Positions 48,486 to 57,998 of a stretch of 64,000 nt of DNA are shown piece by piece. How positions within the stretch are numbered: the first letter of the stretch is position 1; the number at the start of each line of letters is the position of its first letter. The notes beneath the pieces are model-generated. The model did no database searches. It was not told the DNA's origin and worked only from the letters and a program-made list of their open reading frames with translations. Origin of the DNA: Ferrimicrobium sp. (GTDB lineage: Bacteria; Actinomycetota; Acidimicrobiia; Acidimicrobiales; Acidimicrobiaceae); the NCBI GenBank assembly GCA_022690815.1, contig JALCZJ010000001.1, forward strand, positions 62,001 to 126,000, in the 5' to 3' direction. A program made the translations under genes and the position numbers.

Positions 48486-49315
48486 TGACACAGACCATGC
48501 AGGCCAACCAGGCTCGAGCCGTATTGCGGTATTTCCGTATGAGTCCTACAAAGGCTCGCCAGGTACTTGACCTCATTCGAGGCAAGTCGGCGGTCGAGGC
48601 TATTCGGACACTGTCTTTGGTGAATCGTGAGGCCAGTGAAGTTGTTGGCAAGCTACTGGCTTCAGCCGTAGCTAATGCGACCGTTCGTTACGGTCTCGGA
48701 GCTGACGAGGTCTTCGTCGCTCAGGCCTTTGCCGACGAAGGTCCTACGATTAAGCGGTTCCGACCGCGCGCTCGAGGGCGCGCGACTCGCATTCGCAAGC
48801 GCAGCTGCCACATCACGATTGTCGTCGAGGAGATGCCACTTGAGATGCGTCGGGTAGCGGCTGCGAAGAGCTCAGGGCGACAGAGTGCTCGGCGGAGCCA
48901 GCGTGTCGCCTCATCGCGAGCCGGTGGGCCACGCGTTAATCAGCGATCGCTCCCTCCGACGGACGAGGTCGTTCAACCGGATGAAGTGCTGCCATCCGAC
49001 GACATGGGTGCAGTCGTATCAACCGAGGCTCCAGCGGTTGACGCTGGGATCGAGGCCAGTGCAGTTGAGACCAGTGCAGGTGAGACCAGTGCAGTTGAGA
49101 CCAGTGCAGTTGAGACCAATATCATAGAAGGCAGCCTGGCTGAGGACAATGTTGGAGAAAGTGATGTTGTCGAGGGTGAGGTCGCCGAGGATGTAAGCGA
49201 TGCTACCGGTCAAGCTGAGGTGGCCCCCGACGATGAGAGTTCTGGCAAAGCTGCGAGCGTCGAGGAAGCATCGACAGAAGATGCCGGGGCGGATGAAGGG
49301 CAGGAGGACTCATAG
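48485..49315 (+). CDS. rplV: 50S ribosomal protein L22 with very long C-terminal extension
   Basis: 276 residues, over twice the usual ~110-120. The L22 core is normal: [20 protein letters not shown], the tunnel hairpin and [20 protein letters not shown], ending near residue 118. After a short basic stretch, about 150 residues are acidic and low-complexity (Glu, Ala, Val, Ser, Thr, Asp), including a 15-bp in-frame tandem array (49052-49120) that encodes ETSAV units. GTG 48485 overlaps the rpsS stop, and the rpsC GTG overlaps its stop, so the frame has not been broken. The extension would lie at the ribosome surface near the exit region; function unknown. Confidence 0.96.
   Translation: MTQTMQANQARAVLRYFRMSPTKARQVLDLIRGKSAVEAIRTLSLVNREASEVVGKLLASAVANATVRYGLGADEVFVAQAFADEGPTIKRFRPRARGRATRIRKRSCHITIVVEEMPLEMRRVAAAKSSGRQSARRSQRVASSRAGGPRVNQRSLPPTDEVVQPDEVLPSDDMGAVVSTEAPAVDAGIEASAVETSAGETSAVETSAVETNIIEGSLAEDNVGESDVVEGEVAEDVSDATGQAEVAPDDESSGKAASVEEASTEDAGADEGQEDS
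49052..49120 (+). repeat. 15-bp tandem repeat inside rplV
   Basis: GAGGCCAGTGCAGTT, GAGACCAGTGCAGGT, then twice GAGACCAGTGCAGTT (start points 49052, 49067, 49082, 49097), and a partial fifth at 49112. In frame it gives E-A/T-S-A-V/G pentapeptides. Confidence 0.95.
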
Positions 49316-50187
49316 TGGGTCAGAAGGTACATCCTTACGGGTTTCGTCTTGGTATTACGACGGACTGGAAGTCTCGTTGGTACGCTGACAAGGACTACCA
49401 GAAGTGGGTCATACAGGATCATAAGATTCGGTCTTGGCTTCAGCGGGAGCTCGCCACGGCTGCCGTGTCGCGGATCGATATCGAACGCACCCGTGATCGA
49501 CTCAAGGTTGATATTCATACAGCGCGTCCAGGCATTGTCATTGGGAAGAAGGGTTCCGAGGTCGATCGATTGCGCAAGGCGCTCGAGAAGCTCACAGGTT
49601 ATCCGCGAGTACAGCTCAATGTCGAAGAGGTGCGCAACCCGGAGCTTGATGCCACGTTGGTGGCGCAGAGCATTGCTGACCAAATCGCTCGCAGGGTTAG
49701 CTTCCGTCGTGCCATGAAGCGCTCCATCCAGATCGTGATGAAGGAAGGCGGCAAAGGGGTCACAGTTCAGTGTTCTGGGCGACTCGGTGGGTCCGAGATG
49801 GCACGCCGTGAGACACACCGTGAAGGTCGCGTACCGCGTCACACGCTGCGAGCCGATATTGACTTCGGGCTGCGAGAGGCGCATACGAACTCAGGTAGCG
49901 TGGGGGTCAAGGTTTGGATCTACCGCGGCGATGTCGTGCCGTACCAGACCGCTGCTGCTCCGACGCAGCGGGTAGCTCCCGAGCGCCCACGACGCATCAT
50001 TACTGCGGGTGGTGGCCGGCGCAAGGCGGCTGAGGAAGAGGTGATTGCCACGGTCGCTCCTACCACCGTCGAGGAACCTGTGGTTCCCGAGGAGCTCGAG
50101 CGGTTGCTGGCTGAAGAGGAAGACATCGAACGTCGAACCAAGGACGACGGACACGAGGCCCCTCACTTCAAGAAGGAGGTGGATTAA
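49315..50187 (+). CDS. rpsC: 30S ribosomal protein S3
   Basis: 290 residues. [22 protein letters not shown] domain with [20 protein letters not shown], and [20 protein letters not shown] are typical. The folded part ends near [12 protein letters not shown] (about residue 207). An 80-residue charged tail (Arg-rich, then Glu-rich) follows, as also seen more mildly in other actinobacteria. GTG start overlaps the rplV stop. Confidence 0.97.
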   Translation: MGQKVHPYGFRLGITTDWKSRWYADKDYQKWVIQDHKIRSWLQRELATAAVSRIDIERTRDRLKVDIHTARPGIVIGKKGSEVDRLRKALEKLTGYPRVQLNVEEVRNPELDATLVAQSIADQIARRVSFRRAMKRSIQIVMKEGGKGVTVQCSGRLGGSEMARRETHREGRVPRHTLRADIDFGLREAHTNSGSVGVKVWIYRGDVVPYQTAAAPTQRVAPERPRRIITAGGGRRKAAEEEVIATVAPTTVEEPVVPEELERLLAEEEDIERRTKDDGHEAPHFKKEVD

Positions 50188-50190
50188 CCG

Positions 50191-50625
50191 ATGTTGATGC
50201 CACGTAAGGTCAAGCATCGTAAAACCCATCGCGGTCGTCTGACCGGCAAGGCCAAAGGAGGCACCGAAGTCAGCTTTGGTCGATACGGTATCCAGGCGCT
50301 AGAGCCTGGCTGGATCACGGCACGCCAGATTGAGGCGGCGCGTGTTGCCATGACTCGACACGTGCGTCGTGGTGGAAAGGTTTGGATTCGGGTGTTTCCG
50401 GACAAGCCGGTGACCAAGAAGCCGGCGGAGACTCGCATGGGTTCTGGTAAGGGTAACCCGGAGTTCTGGGTTGCCGTCGTTCGCCCTGGCAAGATTCTGT
50501 TTGAGTTGGATGGGGTCAACGAGGAGTTGGGTCGTGCCGCTATGGAACGTGCGATTCAAAAGCTCCCGATTAAGGCGCGGTTCGTTGTCAAAGAAGGCAT
50601 CGAAGCGATTGGAGGCACGCGATGA
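50191..50625 (+). CDS. rplP: 50S ribosomal protein L16
   Basis: 144 residues. [40 protein letters not shown], and [20 protein letters not shown] are conserved. L16 positions the A-site tRNA in the 50S. ATG 50191 is used (50197 is an in-frame alternative). The stop overlaps the rpmC ATG. Confidence 0.98.
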   Translation: MLMPRKVKHRKTHRGRLTGKAKGGTEVSFGRYGIQALEPGWITARQIEAARVAMTRHVRRGGKVWIRVFPDKPVTKKPAETRMGSGKGNPEFWVAVVRPGKILFELDGVNEELGRAAMERAIQKLPIKARFVVKEGIEAIGGTR

Positions 50626-50828
50626 CCAAGGCTCTGGAGTTGCGCGAACTACTCGATGATGAGTTGGTCAAGAAGTTGGCGGATACCAAAGAGGAGCTGT
50701 TCCGGCTGCGGTTCGCTATTGCATCGGCCCAAGGGACGGACACCGCGAGATTGGGGCTGCTCCGCAAGGAGATCGCCCGTATCGAGACGGTGTTGAGTGA
50801 GCGGCGTGTCGCTCAGGGAGGAAATTAA
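50622..50828 (+). CDS. rpmC: 50S ribosomal protein L29
   Basis: 68 residues, two-helix protein: [40 protein letters not shown] and [18 protein letters not shown]. Located at the exit tunnel next to L23. Overlaps rplP by 4 bases and the rpsQ ATG by one. Confidence 0.96.
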   Translation: MTKALELRELLDDELVKKLADTKEELFRLRFAIASAQGTDTARLGLLRKEIARIETVLSERRVAQGGN

Positions 50829-51097
50829 TGAGCGAGTTGCACGAGGAGCGTCCTCAGCGCAAGGTTCGCGAGGGTGTGGTCGCCTCTGAGTCGATGGATC
50901 AGACCATCGTGGTCCTGGTCAATCAGCGAGTGCGTCACCCACGGTACATGCGTACGATCTCTAAGACGAAGAGATTGTACGTGCATGATCAAAATAACGA
51001 GGCACATGTGGGAGACACGGTTGAGGTTGTTGAGACTCGACCGATCTCGAAGCTTAAGCGTTGGAGATTGGTTCGAGTAGTGGAGCGTGCAAGATGA
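50828..51097 (+). CDS. rpsQ: 30S ribosomal protein S17
   Basis: 89 residues. [40 protein letters not shown] and [20 protein letters not shown] form the OB-fold that binds 16S rRNA. The ATG shares a base with the rpmC stop, with AGGGAGGAAAT upstream. The first ~10 residues are a charged extra. Confidence 0.97.
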   Translation: MSELHEERPQRKVREGVVASESMDQTIVVLVNQRVRHPRYMRTISKTKRLYVHDQNNEAHVGDTVEVVETRPISKLKRWRLVRVVERAR

Positions 51098-51462
51098 TTC
51101 AGCAGGAGAGCCGTCTTCGAGTGGCGGACAACTCGGGGGCCCGCGAGGTACTCTGCATCCGTGTCCTCGGTGGTAGCCGCCGGCGCTACGCCGGTATCGG
51201 CGACGTTTTTATCGCCACCGTCAAGGAAGCCCTGCCGGGTGCGGGTGTTAAGCGCGGTGACGTTGTGAAGTGTGTCGTGGTGCGGACTCGGAAGGAGTCT
51301 CGTCGCCCCGATGGCAGCTATATCCGTTTCGACGATAACGCGGCTGTCTTGATCAACGATCAGATGCAGCCCCGAGGTACGCGTATCTTTGGGCCGGTCG
51401 GTCGTGAGCTTCGTGACAAGCGGTTTATGCGCATCGTCTCGTTGGCGCCGGAGGTGTTGTGA
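51094..51462 (+). CDS. rplN: 50S ribosomal protein L14
   Basis: 122 residues from ATG 51094 ([20 protein letters not shown]), which overlaps the rpsQ stop (ATGA). [20 protein letters not shown] and [20 protein letters not shown] are conserved. It forms an intersubunit bridge. The open frame upstream to 51061 is rpsQ shadow. Confidence 0.98.
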   Translation: MIQQESRLRVADNSGAREVLCIRVLGGSRRRYAGIGDVFIATVKEALPGAGVKRGDVVKCVVVRTRKESRRPDGSYIRFDDNAAVLINDQMQPRGTRIFGPVGRELRDKRFMRIVSLAPEVL

Positions 51463-51767
51463 TGCGTCTCAAAAGTGGAGACCGCGTCAGGGTCCTTGCT
51501 GGAAAAGACAAGGGGTCTGAGGGTCAGATTCTCAAAGCTTTCCCAACTCAGGGCAAGGTCTTGGTTGAGGGTGTGCATGTCGTGAAGCGACACACCAAGG
51601 CCAGAGATGCGACAACGCCGGGTGGCATCATCGAGAAGTCACTCCCTATCGACGCGTCCAACGTCGCGGTGGTGTGCTCGACGTGTGGACCGACTCGTAT
51701 CGCGATGGATGTTGATGAGTTTGGCAAGCGGGTTCGCGTTTGTCGTAAATGTAGAGGTGCGCTATGA
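51462..51767 (+). CDS. rplX: 50S ribosomal protein L24
   Basis: 101 residues from ATG 51462, sharing one base with the rplN stop; GTG 51459 would add one residue. KOW motif in [19 protein letters not shown]; the C-terminal part has two Cys pairs ([20 protein letters not shown], then VCRKCRGAL), a common zinc-ribbon-like end in L24. An assembly initiator of the 50S. Stop overlaps the rplE ATG. Confidence 0.97.
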   Translation: MRLKSGDRVRVLAGKDKGSEGQILKAFPTQGKVLVEGVHVVKRHTKARDATTPGGIIEKSLPIDASNVAVVCSTCGPTRIAMDVDEFGKRVRVCRKCRGAL

Positions 51768-52333
51768 GTACAACAATGACTGAGCGGCCGCGTCTCAAGC
51801 TACGCTACGATACCGAAGTGAAGGCCCAGTTGTTCGGGGAGCTCGGGGTGAAGAATATTCATCAGGTTCCTACGCTCGACAAGATCGTGGTCAACATGGG
51901 TGTCGGTCGCGCAACGCAACAGCAGTCTCTGCTGGAGGGCGCGATTCGGGATCTTGAGGCGATTACTGGTCAAAAGCCAGCCACCCGGCGTGCCCGAAAG
52001 TCGATCGCTGCGTTCAAACTGCGAGAGGGAATGCCGATTGGGGCTATGGTGACCCTGCGTGGTGACCGTATGTGGGAGTTCTTTGATCGGCTAGTTGCCA
52101 TCGCTATCCCCCGAATCCGTGACTTTCGGGGCCTGAACCCGCGTTCGTTTGATGGCCATGGTAACTATTCGTTCGGTGTGAATGAACAGCTGATCTTCCC
52201 TGAAATCGACTACGACAAGATCGATACCACGCGCGGTATGGATATCACCATCGTCACTACGGCACTCTCTGATGCCCAGGGTCGGGCGTTGTTGCTTGCT
52301 TTTGGGTTTCCATTCCGGAAGGAAGGTTTGTAA
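51764..52333 (+). CDS. rplE: 50S ribosomal protein L5
   Basis: 189 residues. [60 protein letters not shown] and [20 protein letters not shown] are standard. L5 binds 5S rRNA in the central protuberance. ATG overlaps the rplX stop by 4 bases. Confidence 0.98.
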   Translation: MSTTMTERPRLKLRYDTEVKAQLFGELGVKNIHQVPTLDKIVVNMGVGRATQQQSLLEGAIRDLEAITGQKPATRRARKSIAAFKLREGMPIGAMVTLRGDRMWEFFDRLVAIAIPRIRDFRGLNPRSFDGHGNYSFGVNEQLIFPEIDYDKIDTTRGMDITIVTTALSDAQGRALLLAFGFPFRKEGL

Positions 52334-52519
52334 ATGGCCACCAAGGCATTGATTGCGAAGTCGAATCGTCGCCCCAAGTATCGGGTACGGGCCTACACGC
52401 GCTGCCAGCGCTGTGGTCGTCCACACGCAGTGTTCAGGAAGTTTGGGCTCTGCAGAATTTGCCTCAGGGAGATGGCGCATCTTGGCGAGCTTCCCGGTGT
52501 CTCGAAGGCCAGTTGGTAG
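52334..52519 (+). CDS. rpsZ: 30S ribosomal protein S14, zinc-binding type Z
   Basis: 61 residues with both Cys pairs ([26 protein letters not shown]). This is the short zinc-dependent S14 form. [20 protein letters not shown] at the start is typical. ATG directly after the rplE stop. Confidence 0.98.
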   Translation: MATKALIAKSNRRPKYRVRAYTRCQRCGRPHAVFRKFGLCRICLREMAHLGELPGVSKASW

Positions 52520-52529
52520 GAGGTAAGCG

Positions 52530-52940
52530 ATGAGTATGACTGATCCGATTGCGGATATGCTCACGCGGATCCGCAACGCGTCCCGTGTACGACACGAGGT
52601 GGTGCGGATGCCCGGTTCAAAAATTAAAACTGAGCTCGCTCGCATCCTCAAGGAGGAGGGCTACATCGAGGGCTATTCGGTGGCGCCAGCTACGTCAGGG
52701 CCAGGGACGGTTCTTGAGATTCAACTGCGTTACGTAGGGTCGCGTAATCGAGAGTGCGCGATCAACGGAATCCAAAGGATCTCCAAGCCCGGCCTTCGTG
52801 TCTATACCCAGGCCGCGTCTATCCAGCGGGTCTTTGGTGGTATGGGGGTTGCGGTGCTTTCGACATCGCACGGTCTGATGACCGATCGTGATGCTCGCAA
52901 GGCGGGCGTCGGCGGCGAGGTCATCTGTCATGTTTGGTAG
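52530..52940 (+). CDS. rpsH: 30S ribosomal protein S8
   Basis: 136 residues. [39 protein letters not shown] and the end [20 protein letters not shown] are the S8 marks. In enterobacteria S8 represses the spc operon. ATG 52530, or ATG 52536, which matches the family start better (MTDPIAD). GGAGG lies just upstream (52519-52523). Confidence 0.97.
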   Translation: MSMTDPIADMLTRIRNASRVRHEVVRMPGSKIKTELARILKEEGYIEGYSVAPATSGPGTVLEIQLRYVGSRNRECAINGIQRISKPGLRVYTQAASIQRVFGGMGVAVLSTSHGLMTDRDARKAGVGGEVICHVW

Positions 52941-52954
52941 AGGAGTCTGATTAA

Positions 52955-53494
52955 GTGTCACGCATAGGTAAGCAGCCCATAGTCCTGCCAGACGGCGTCA
53001 ATGTCACCGTCGATGGACGTACTGTGAAGGTTCAGGGTCCAAAGGGTACGCTCCAGCGGGAGATGCCTCCGATGGTGACGGTTTCGCTGGATGATCGTGT
53101 TGTCACGGTAAGCCGGATCGATGACACTCGGCAAGCGCGTGCGATGCATGGCTTGTCGAGGACGTTGGTTCAGAACATGGTCGTCGGCGTCAGTGAGGGC
53201 TATCGCAAGCAGCTTGAGATCGTTGGTGTTGGCTACCGAGCCCAGCTTCGTTCTCCGAGTGAGGTGGAGTTGGCGCTTGGGTTCTCGCATCCAGTAATTG
53301 TCAAGGCGCCAGAGGGGATCGGGTTCGAAGCGCCGGTTCCGACCAGGTTGGTCGTCCAAGGGGTTGACAAGGAGCTCGTTGGTCAGGTCGCCGCCAACAT
53401 CCGCAAGATTAGGAAGCCGGAGCCGTACAAGGGCAAGGGTGTTCGTTACGAGGGTGAAAAGGTCGTACGCAAGGTTGGAAAGGCCGGGAAGTAG
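52955..53494 (+). CDS. rplF: 50S ribosomal protein L6
   Basis: 179 residues. [34 protein letters not shown] and the C-terminal [20 protein letters not shown] are canonical. L6 supports the factor-binding site. GTG start; GAGGAG upstream. Confidence 0.98.
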   Translation: MSRIGKQPIVLPDGVNVTVDGRTVKVQGPKGTLQREMPPMVTVSLDDRVVTVSRIDDTRQARAMHGLSRTLVQNMVVGVSEGYRKQLEIVGVGYRAQLRSPSEVELALGFSHPVIVKAPEGIGFEAPVPTRLVVQGVDKELVGQVAANIRKIRKPEPYKGKGVRYEGEKVVRKVGKAGK

Positions 53495-53500
53495 GTAGCG

Positions 53501-53860
53501 ATGTCAGTGAGCCAGTCGTATAGTCGACAAAAGAGACGGCATCAGCGGGTCCGTGGGAAGGTCGTTGGATCTCCCGAGAGGCCAAGACTTGCGGTGTATC
53601 GCTCCAACAAGCACATGTTTGCGCAGCTGATCGACGATAGTCGCGGAGCAACGCTCGTCGCCGCGTCAACACTCGAGGCAGCCCTGGTGAGTGGGTCTAC
53701 CAGCAACTGCGAGGCTGCGAAAAAGGTGGGTGAGGTGATCGCAGAGCGCGCGAAGGCGCATGGGGTTACCAAGGTTGTCTTTGATCGGGGTGGCTTTCAG
53801 TATCATGGCCGGGTCGCTGCGCTTGCAGAGGCAGCCCGGGAAGCGGGATTGGAGTTTTAG
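53501..53860 (+). CDS. rplR: 50S ribosomal protein L18
   Basis: 119 residues. [34 protein letters not shown] and [20 protein letters not shown] are typical. Binds 5S rRNA with L5. Short 6-base gap to rplF; rpsE follows with no gap. Confidence 0.98.
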   Translation: MSVSQSYSRQKRRHQRVRGKVVGSPERPRLAVYRSNKHMFAQLIDDSRGATLVAASTLEAALVSGSTSNCEAAKKVGEVIAERAKAHGVTKVVFDRGGFQYHGRVAALAEAAREAGLEF

Positions 53861-54403
53861 ATGGCTGAGAGTCAATACGAAGACCGAACGATCAAAGTTA
53901 ATCGCGTATCCAAGGTAGTCAAGGGTGGACGGAGGTTCTCCTTCACCGCGTTGATGGTGGTAGGCGATGGGAATGGTCGGGTTGGCATCGGCTACGGTAA
54001 GGCCAAAGAGGCCAGTATCGCCGTCCAGAAGGGTACCGAGGAGGCTCGACGTAAGTTGATCTCTGTCCCGTTGGCTGGGAGCACGATCCCACATCCCATT
54101 ATTGGACGCGCCGGTGCTGGTCGCGTGTTGCTCAAGCCAGCCGCACCAGGTACCGGCGTCATCGCCGGGGGTGCTGCACGAGCTATTCTCGAGATGGCGG
54201 GGATTACCGATGTGCTCGCGAAGTCGCTCGGTTCGTCGAACGGTATCAACGTTGCCCACGCCACGATGGATGGCTTGGCTCATCTTTTGAGTCCTGATCA
54301 GGTTGCGAAGGCGCGTGGTAAGTACCCAGATCAGATTGCTCCAAAGGGCATGCTCGCCTCATTTGAGGAGCGAAAGCGACAGCAGGAGAGTACACATGGT
54401 TAA
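53861..54403 (+). CDS. rpsE: 30S ribosomal protein S5
   Basis: 180 residues. [40 protein letters not shown] and [20 protein letters not shown] are conserved. Involved in translational accuracy and mRNA helicase activity. The stop overlaps the rpmD ATG region by 8 bases. Confidence 0.98.
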   Translation: MAESQYEDRTIKVNRVSKVVKGGRRFSFTALMVVGDGNGRVGIGYGKAKEASIAVQKGTEEARRKLISVPLAGSTIPHPIIGRAGAGRVLLKPAAPGTGVIAGGAARAILEMAGITDVLAKSLGSSNGINVAHATMDGLAHLLSPDQVAKARGKYPDQIAPKGMLASFEERKRQQESTHG

Positions 54404-54614
54404 GCAAACTGGAGCCAACAAAGCTGGCGCCTCAGCCCAGATCAAGGTACGCCAAGTACGTTCGTTGATCGGTTCCAAACCAGTGCACCGCGGTACGCTG
54501 CGAGCACTTGGGCTTGGTCGCATCGGGAGAGAACACGTACTCCCAGATCGTCCAGAGATTCGTGGCATGTTGCGCAACGTGGCACATCTTGTCGTTGTGG
54601 AGGAGATGAAATGA
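54396..54614 (+). CDS. rpmD: 50S ribosomal protein L30
   Basis: 72 residues from ATG 54396 ([20 protein letters not shown]), within the end of rpsE; AGGAGAG sits upstream. [20 protein letters not shown] and [17 protein letters not shown] are L30. An open frame upstream to 54303 is rpsE shadow. The stop overlaps the rplO ATG. Confidence 0.97.
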   Translation: MVKQTGANKAGASAQIKVRQVRSLIGSKPVHRGTLRALGLGRIGREHVLPDRPEIRGMLRNVAHLVVVEEMK

Positions 54615-55111
54615 TTTATCTGCATGATCTTGCACCGAACGAAGGCGCAAAGACTCGCAAGCGTCGTGTCGGCCGCGGCATCGGAGGAAAAGGTGGCAAG
54701 ACTGCTGGTCGCGGTACCAAGGGACAGGGTGCCAGGGATACGATCCCCGTGGGCTTTGAGGGTGGTCAGCTGCCGTTGACACAGCGGATTCCGAAGCTGC
54801 GAGGGTTCGATAATCCGTTTCGTATCTCGTATACCGTTGTGAATCTTGATCAGCTGGCCATGCTGGCCGAACGTGGTTTGACGGTCATCTCGCCGGAGTC
54901 ACTCCAAGAAGCAGGGGTCATCCGTAAAGGTGCCCTGGTGAAGGTCTGCGCCCGGGGTGCCCTGACCAGCCCGTTACAGGTTTCGGCGCACGGATTCTCG
55001 AAGACTGCGCGGGAGCTGATAGAATCAGCTGGTGGTTCTGTTGCTGAGCTGCCGTTGCCGTACAAGTCCGGTCGGCGCCCATCGCTGGGCAATGCTCTGA
55101 TGAACCGGTAG
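54611..55111 (+). CDS. rplO: 50S ribosomal protein L15
   Basis: 166 residues. [40 protein letters not shown], and FEGGQLPLTQRIPKLRGF are standard. Stop is 25 bases before secY. Confidence 0.98.
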   Translation: MIYLHDLAPNEGAKTRKRRVGRGIGGKGGKTAGRGTKGQGARDTIPVGFEGGQLPLTQRIPKLRGFDNPFRISYTVVNLDQLAMLAERGLTVISPESLQEAGVIRKGALVKVCARGALTSPLQVSAHGFSKTARELIESAGGSVAELPLPYKSGRRPSLGNALMNR

Positions 55112-55136
55112 TGAACCAGGAGCGTTGTAGAGTCTG

Positions 55137-56432
55137 ATGCTGCAGAATTTTGTTAATATTTTTCGTGTTAAGGACCTTAGGAATAAGGTCCTTTTCACGC
55201 TATTCATCGTCGGAATCTACCAACTGGGGTCTAATATCCCAGTGCCGGGTGTGAGCTACTCGGCCATCCATCAGCTCGTGACCCAGTCCCAAGGTGCTGG
55301 AATCTTCGGGTTCCTCGATCTGTTTTCCGGTGGTGCGCTGTCGAGAGCAGCCCTTTTTGGGCTTGGGATCATGCCCTACATCACATCGTCGATCATCATC
55401 CAACTCCTTACCGGTGTCATTCCCAAGCTCACCGAGTGGAGGGATCAGGGTTCGGCTGGTGAGCGCAAGATCACGCAGACTACTAGGTATCTCACGATTG
55501 GCCTAGCGGTGTTGCAGGCTACGGGTCTCGCCTTTGTTTTCCACAGTGGACTTGGCATCCTCTTGGCCAACCAGAAGTCACTTGACCTCATCCCGGATTT
55601 CACGATTCCCCGGGTGCTCTTTATTATCTTGACCTTGACCGCGGGCACGGCACTCGTGATGTGGATGGCTGAGTCCATCACCGAGCGTGGTGTTGGGCAG
55701 GGAATGTCGATCTTGATCTTCGCCAACGTTGTGAGCATCATCCCCTCCGGCGGCAGGTTGATCCTTGATCAGGCGGGCGCTGTGAAGTTCACCGTGATCG
55801 TACTCGTCGTCCTCTTGCTGTTAGTGGCCATCGTCTTCGTCGAGCAGGGGCAGCGACGGATCCCGGTGGTGTTCGCGCGCCGAGTCGTAGGGAGGAGGAT
55901 GTACGAGGGTGGGAACTCCTACATCCCACTGAAGGTCAATCAGGCCGGCGTCATTCCGATTATCTTCGCATCATCGATTCTGTATTTCCCGGTGTTGTTG
56001 TCCAATGTCATCCCCTGGGATAGCTTTCGTACCTTTGTCAACAACCATCTGTTGAATGCCACCAGTGGGTTTTACATCATCACCTACGGTCTGCTGATCA
56101 TCGTATTCACATTCTTCTATGTGACGGTGGCGTTCGACCCCTATCAGCAGGCAGAGATTATCCGTAAGCAGAATGGGTACATCCCTGGGGTCCGTCCAGG
56201 GCAGGCGACCCAGCAGTATCTGTCTCGGATCCTCAACAGGATTACGCTTCCGGGAGCGCTGTTTCTCGCGGCCATCGCCGTGATCCCTTCGATTCTTCTG
56301 TCGGCTTGGCATATCACCTCCTTCCCGTATGCTGGCACCACGATCCTGATCTCGGTCATCGTCGCGTTGGAAACCGTGAAGCAGATCAACTCACAGCTCA
56401 CCATGCGTAACTACAAGGGATTCTTGAAGTAA
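55137..56432 (+). CDS. secY: Protein translocase subunit SecY
   Basis: 431 residues with ten membrane helices, the channel of SecYEG. Marks: LGSNIPVPGV, DLFSGGALSRAALFGLGIMP, MSILIFANVVSIIPS, RIPVVFARRVVGRRMYEGGN and the late loop IRKQNGYIPGVRPGQATQQY. ATG 55137; the ribosome site CCAGGAG lies rather far away (about 14 bases), so expression may depend on coupling with rplO. adk follows without gap. Confidence 0.98.
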   Translation: MLQNFVNIFRVKDLRNKVLFTLFIVGIYQLGSNIPVPGVSYSAIHQLVTQSQGAGIFGFLDLFSGGALSRAALFGLGIMPYITSSIIIQLLTGVIPKLTEWRDQGSAGERKITQTTRYLTIGLAVLQATGLAFVFHSGLGILLANQKSLDLIPDFTIPRVLFIILTLTAGTALVMWMAESITERGVGQGMSILIFANVVSIIPSGGRLILDQAGAVKFTVIVLVVLLLLVAIVFVEQGQRRIPVVFARRVVGRRMYEGGNSYIPLKVNQAGVIPIIFASSILYFPVLLSNVIPWDSFRTFVNNHLLNATSGFYIITYGLLIIVFTFFYVTVAFDPYQQAEIIRKQNGYIPGVRPGQATQQYLSRILNRITLPGALFLAAIAVIPSILLSAWHITSFPYAGTTILISVIVALETVKQINSQLTMRNYKGFLK

Positions 56433-57116
56433 ATGCCCTCTGGTCACCCTCTCCGACTCGTATTGGTCGGTCGACAAGGGGCAGGGAAGGGAACGCAGTG
56501 CGTCCGGGTTTCCCATCGTTACGCGATTCCCCACATCTCTACTGGTGATATGCTTCGGGCGGCGGTTGCGGCCGGCTCGCCGTTTGGTCAGCGGGCGAAG
56601 TCCTTCATGGACCGCGGTGAGCTCGTGCCGGATTCGGTTATCAATGGGGTTATCGCCGAACGGCTTGCCCAACCCGATGCTCGGTTGCGCGGATTCGTAC
56701 TCGATGGCTTTCCGCGTACTAAAGACCAGGCTGTTGAGCTCAACGAGCTGCTCGCGCCGGCTACCTTGCACGTCGTAATCAACCTTGAGGTTCCCGTTGA
56801 GCTGGTGCTTCGCAGGTTGTCGTCACGGAGGGTATGTTCGGTCTGTGGCAGTATCTATTCGGATGAGCTGCCGCCGAAAGTGGCTGACATCTGCGACAAT
56901 TGTGGTGGTGAGTTGATCCAACGTGAAGATGACACGGAGACCGCCATCCTTCGCCGGCTTGAGATCTATGAACAGACAACGACACCGCTGCTTGGTCTGT
57001 ACGCCCAGATGGGGCTGTTGGAGACGGTCGATGGCATTGGTACCCCAGACGAGGTGCTCGGTCGGATCAGTGAGGTACTTGCGAGGCACGGTTTTTACGA
57101 AGGTGGTGCAGTATGA
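56433..57116 (+). CDS. adk: Adenylate kinase
   Basis: 227 residues. P-loop GRQGAGKGTQC (usually GPPGAGKGTQ), ISTGDMLRAAVAAGSPFGQR, LDGFPRTKDQA, and a zinc-type LID with two Cys pairs: VCSVCGSIY and ICDNCGGELIQREDD. It interconverts ATP, ADP and AMP. ATG directly after the secY stop; the stop overlaps the map ATG. Confidence 0.97.
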   Translation: MPSGHPLRLVLVGRQGAGKGTQCVRVSHRYAIPHISTGDMLRAAVAAGSPFGQRAKSFMDRGELVPDSVINGVIAERLAQPDARLRGFVLDGFPRTKDQAVELNELLAPATLHVVINLEVPVELVLRRLSSRRVCSVCGSIYSDELPPKVADICDNCGGELIQREDDTETAILRRLEIYEQTTTPLLGLYAQMGLLETVDGIGTPDEVLGRISEVLARHGFYEGGAV

Positions 57117-57868
57117 TTCGGACACCAGCTGAACTCGCGTCCATGCGCAAAGCTGGGCGGGTGACGGCGGAGATGCTCGAAGCCTGCCGAACGGCGGTGC
57201 GACCCGGGGTAACGACGGCAGACCTCGATACGGTGGCCCGAGAGGTGCTCGCAAATCGAGGAGCACGCTCGAACTTCCTTGGATACCACGGATTTCCTGC
57301 GGTTATCTGCACCTCGCGGAACAATGTAATCGTTCACGGCATACCGAGTACGCAAGAGGTACTACAAGAGGGTGATATCATCTCCATCGATGCTGGCGCG
57401 ATCGTCGAGGGTTACCATGGTGATGCGGCGATCACGGTAGCGGTCGGTTCGGTGCCCAAGCGCGTGGAGCGGCTGATCGAGGTGACAAAGGATTCACTTG
57501 CGGCCGGGATTGCACAGATGGTGGCTGGCAATCATCTTCACGACATCGGCCGAGCGGTCGAAGAGGTGGCGCTTGCTGCCCATCTTGGTGTCATCCGGGA
57601 GTATGTAGGCCATGGTATCGGGACACAAATGCACGAGCCGCCAAACGTTCCCAACTACTGGCCTGGGCGGGCGGGGCCCAAGCTGCGGGTCCATGAGGTT
57701 TACGCGGTTGAGCCGATGCTGACGCTGGGGGGAGAGGATACGGTCGTGTTGCCCGATGGTTGGGGGGTCGTCACGGCCGATGGCACGTGGGCGGCGCACT
57801 TTGAGCACACGATAGCGATCACCGATGAAGGTCCGGAGGTCTTTACCGTGATGGACGGGACTCCGTGA
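57113..57868 (+). CDS. map: Methionine aminopeptidase, type I
   Basis: 251 residues. MIRTPAELASMRKAGRVTAE, NVIVHGIPSTQEVLQEGDII, metal ligands in SIDAGAIVEGYHGDAAIT, VGHGIGTQMHEPPNVPN with the active-site His, and EPMLTLGGED. Removes the initiator Met cotranslationally. Overlaps adk by 4 bases. Confidence 0.98.
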   Translation: MIRTPAELASMRKAGRVTAEMLEACRTAVRPGVTTADLDTVAREVLANRGARSNFLGYHGFPAVICTSRNNVIVHGIPSTQEVLQEGDIISIDAGAIVEGYHGDAAITVAVGSVPKRVERLIEVTKDSLAAGIAQMVAGNHLHDIGRAVEEVALAAHLGVIREYVGHGIGTQMHEPPNVPNYWPGRAGPKLRVHEVYAVEPMLTLGGEDTVVLPDGWGVVTADGTWAAHFEHTIAITDEGPEVFTVMDGTP

Positions 57869-57983
57869 GTGGATTCCCGGCTATACTAGTAGGGTAGCTT
57901 TTTGCGCCTCGCGATCGAATGGTCGTGGCTTTAGCGGTGCACGATTGGCGCGCGCTGGATAGGCAATCAATCAGCGTAATCGG

Positions 57984-57998
57984 TAGGAGGATGAACTG
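57984..57998 (+). promoter_or_regulatory. Shine-Dalgarno that sets a CTG start for infA
   Basis: TAGGAGG (57984-57990) is followed by 5 bases and then CTG (57996-57998), the first codon that fits the IF-1 N-terminus. The TAG at 57984-57986 is also an in-frame stop, so translation of infA must start after it. An out-of-frame ATG lies at 57991, touching the Shine-Dalgarno. Confidence 0.8.

Noticed and set aside
57882-57887. TATACT as -10 box of an infA promoter
   Set aside because: No -35-like hexamer and no TGN extension at a suitable distance; left as a possibility only.
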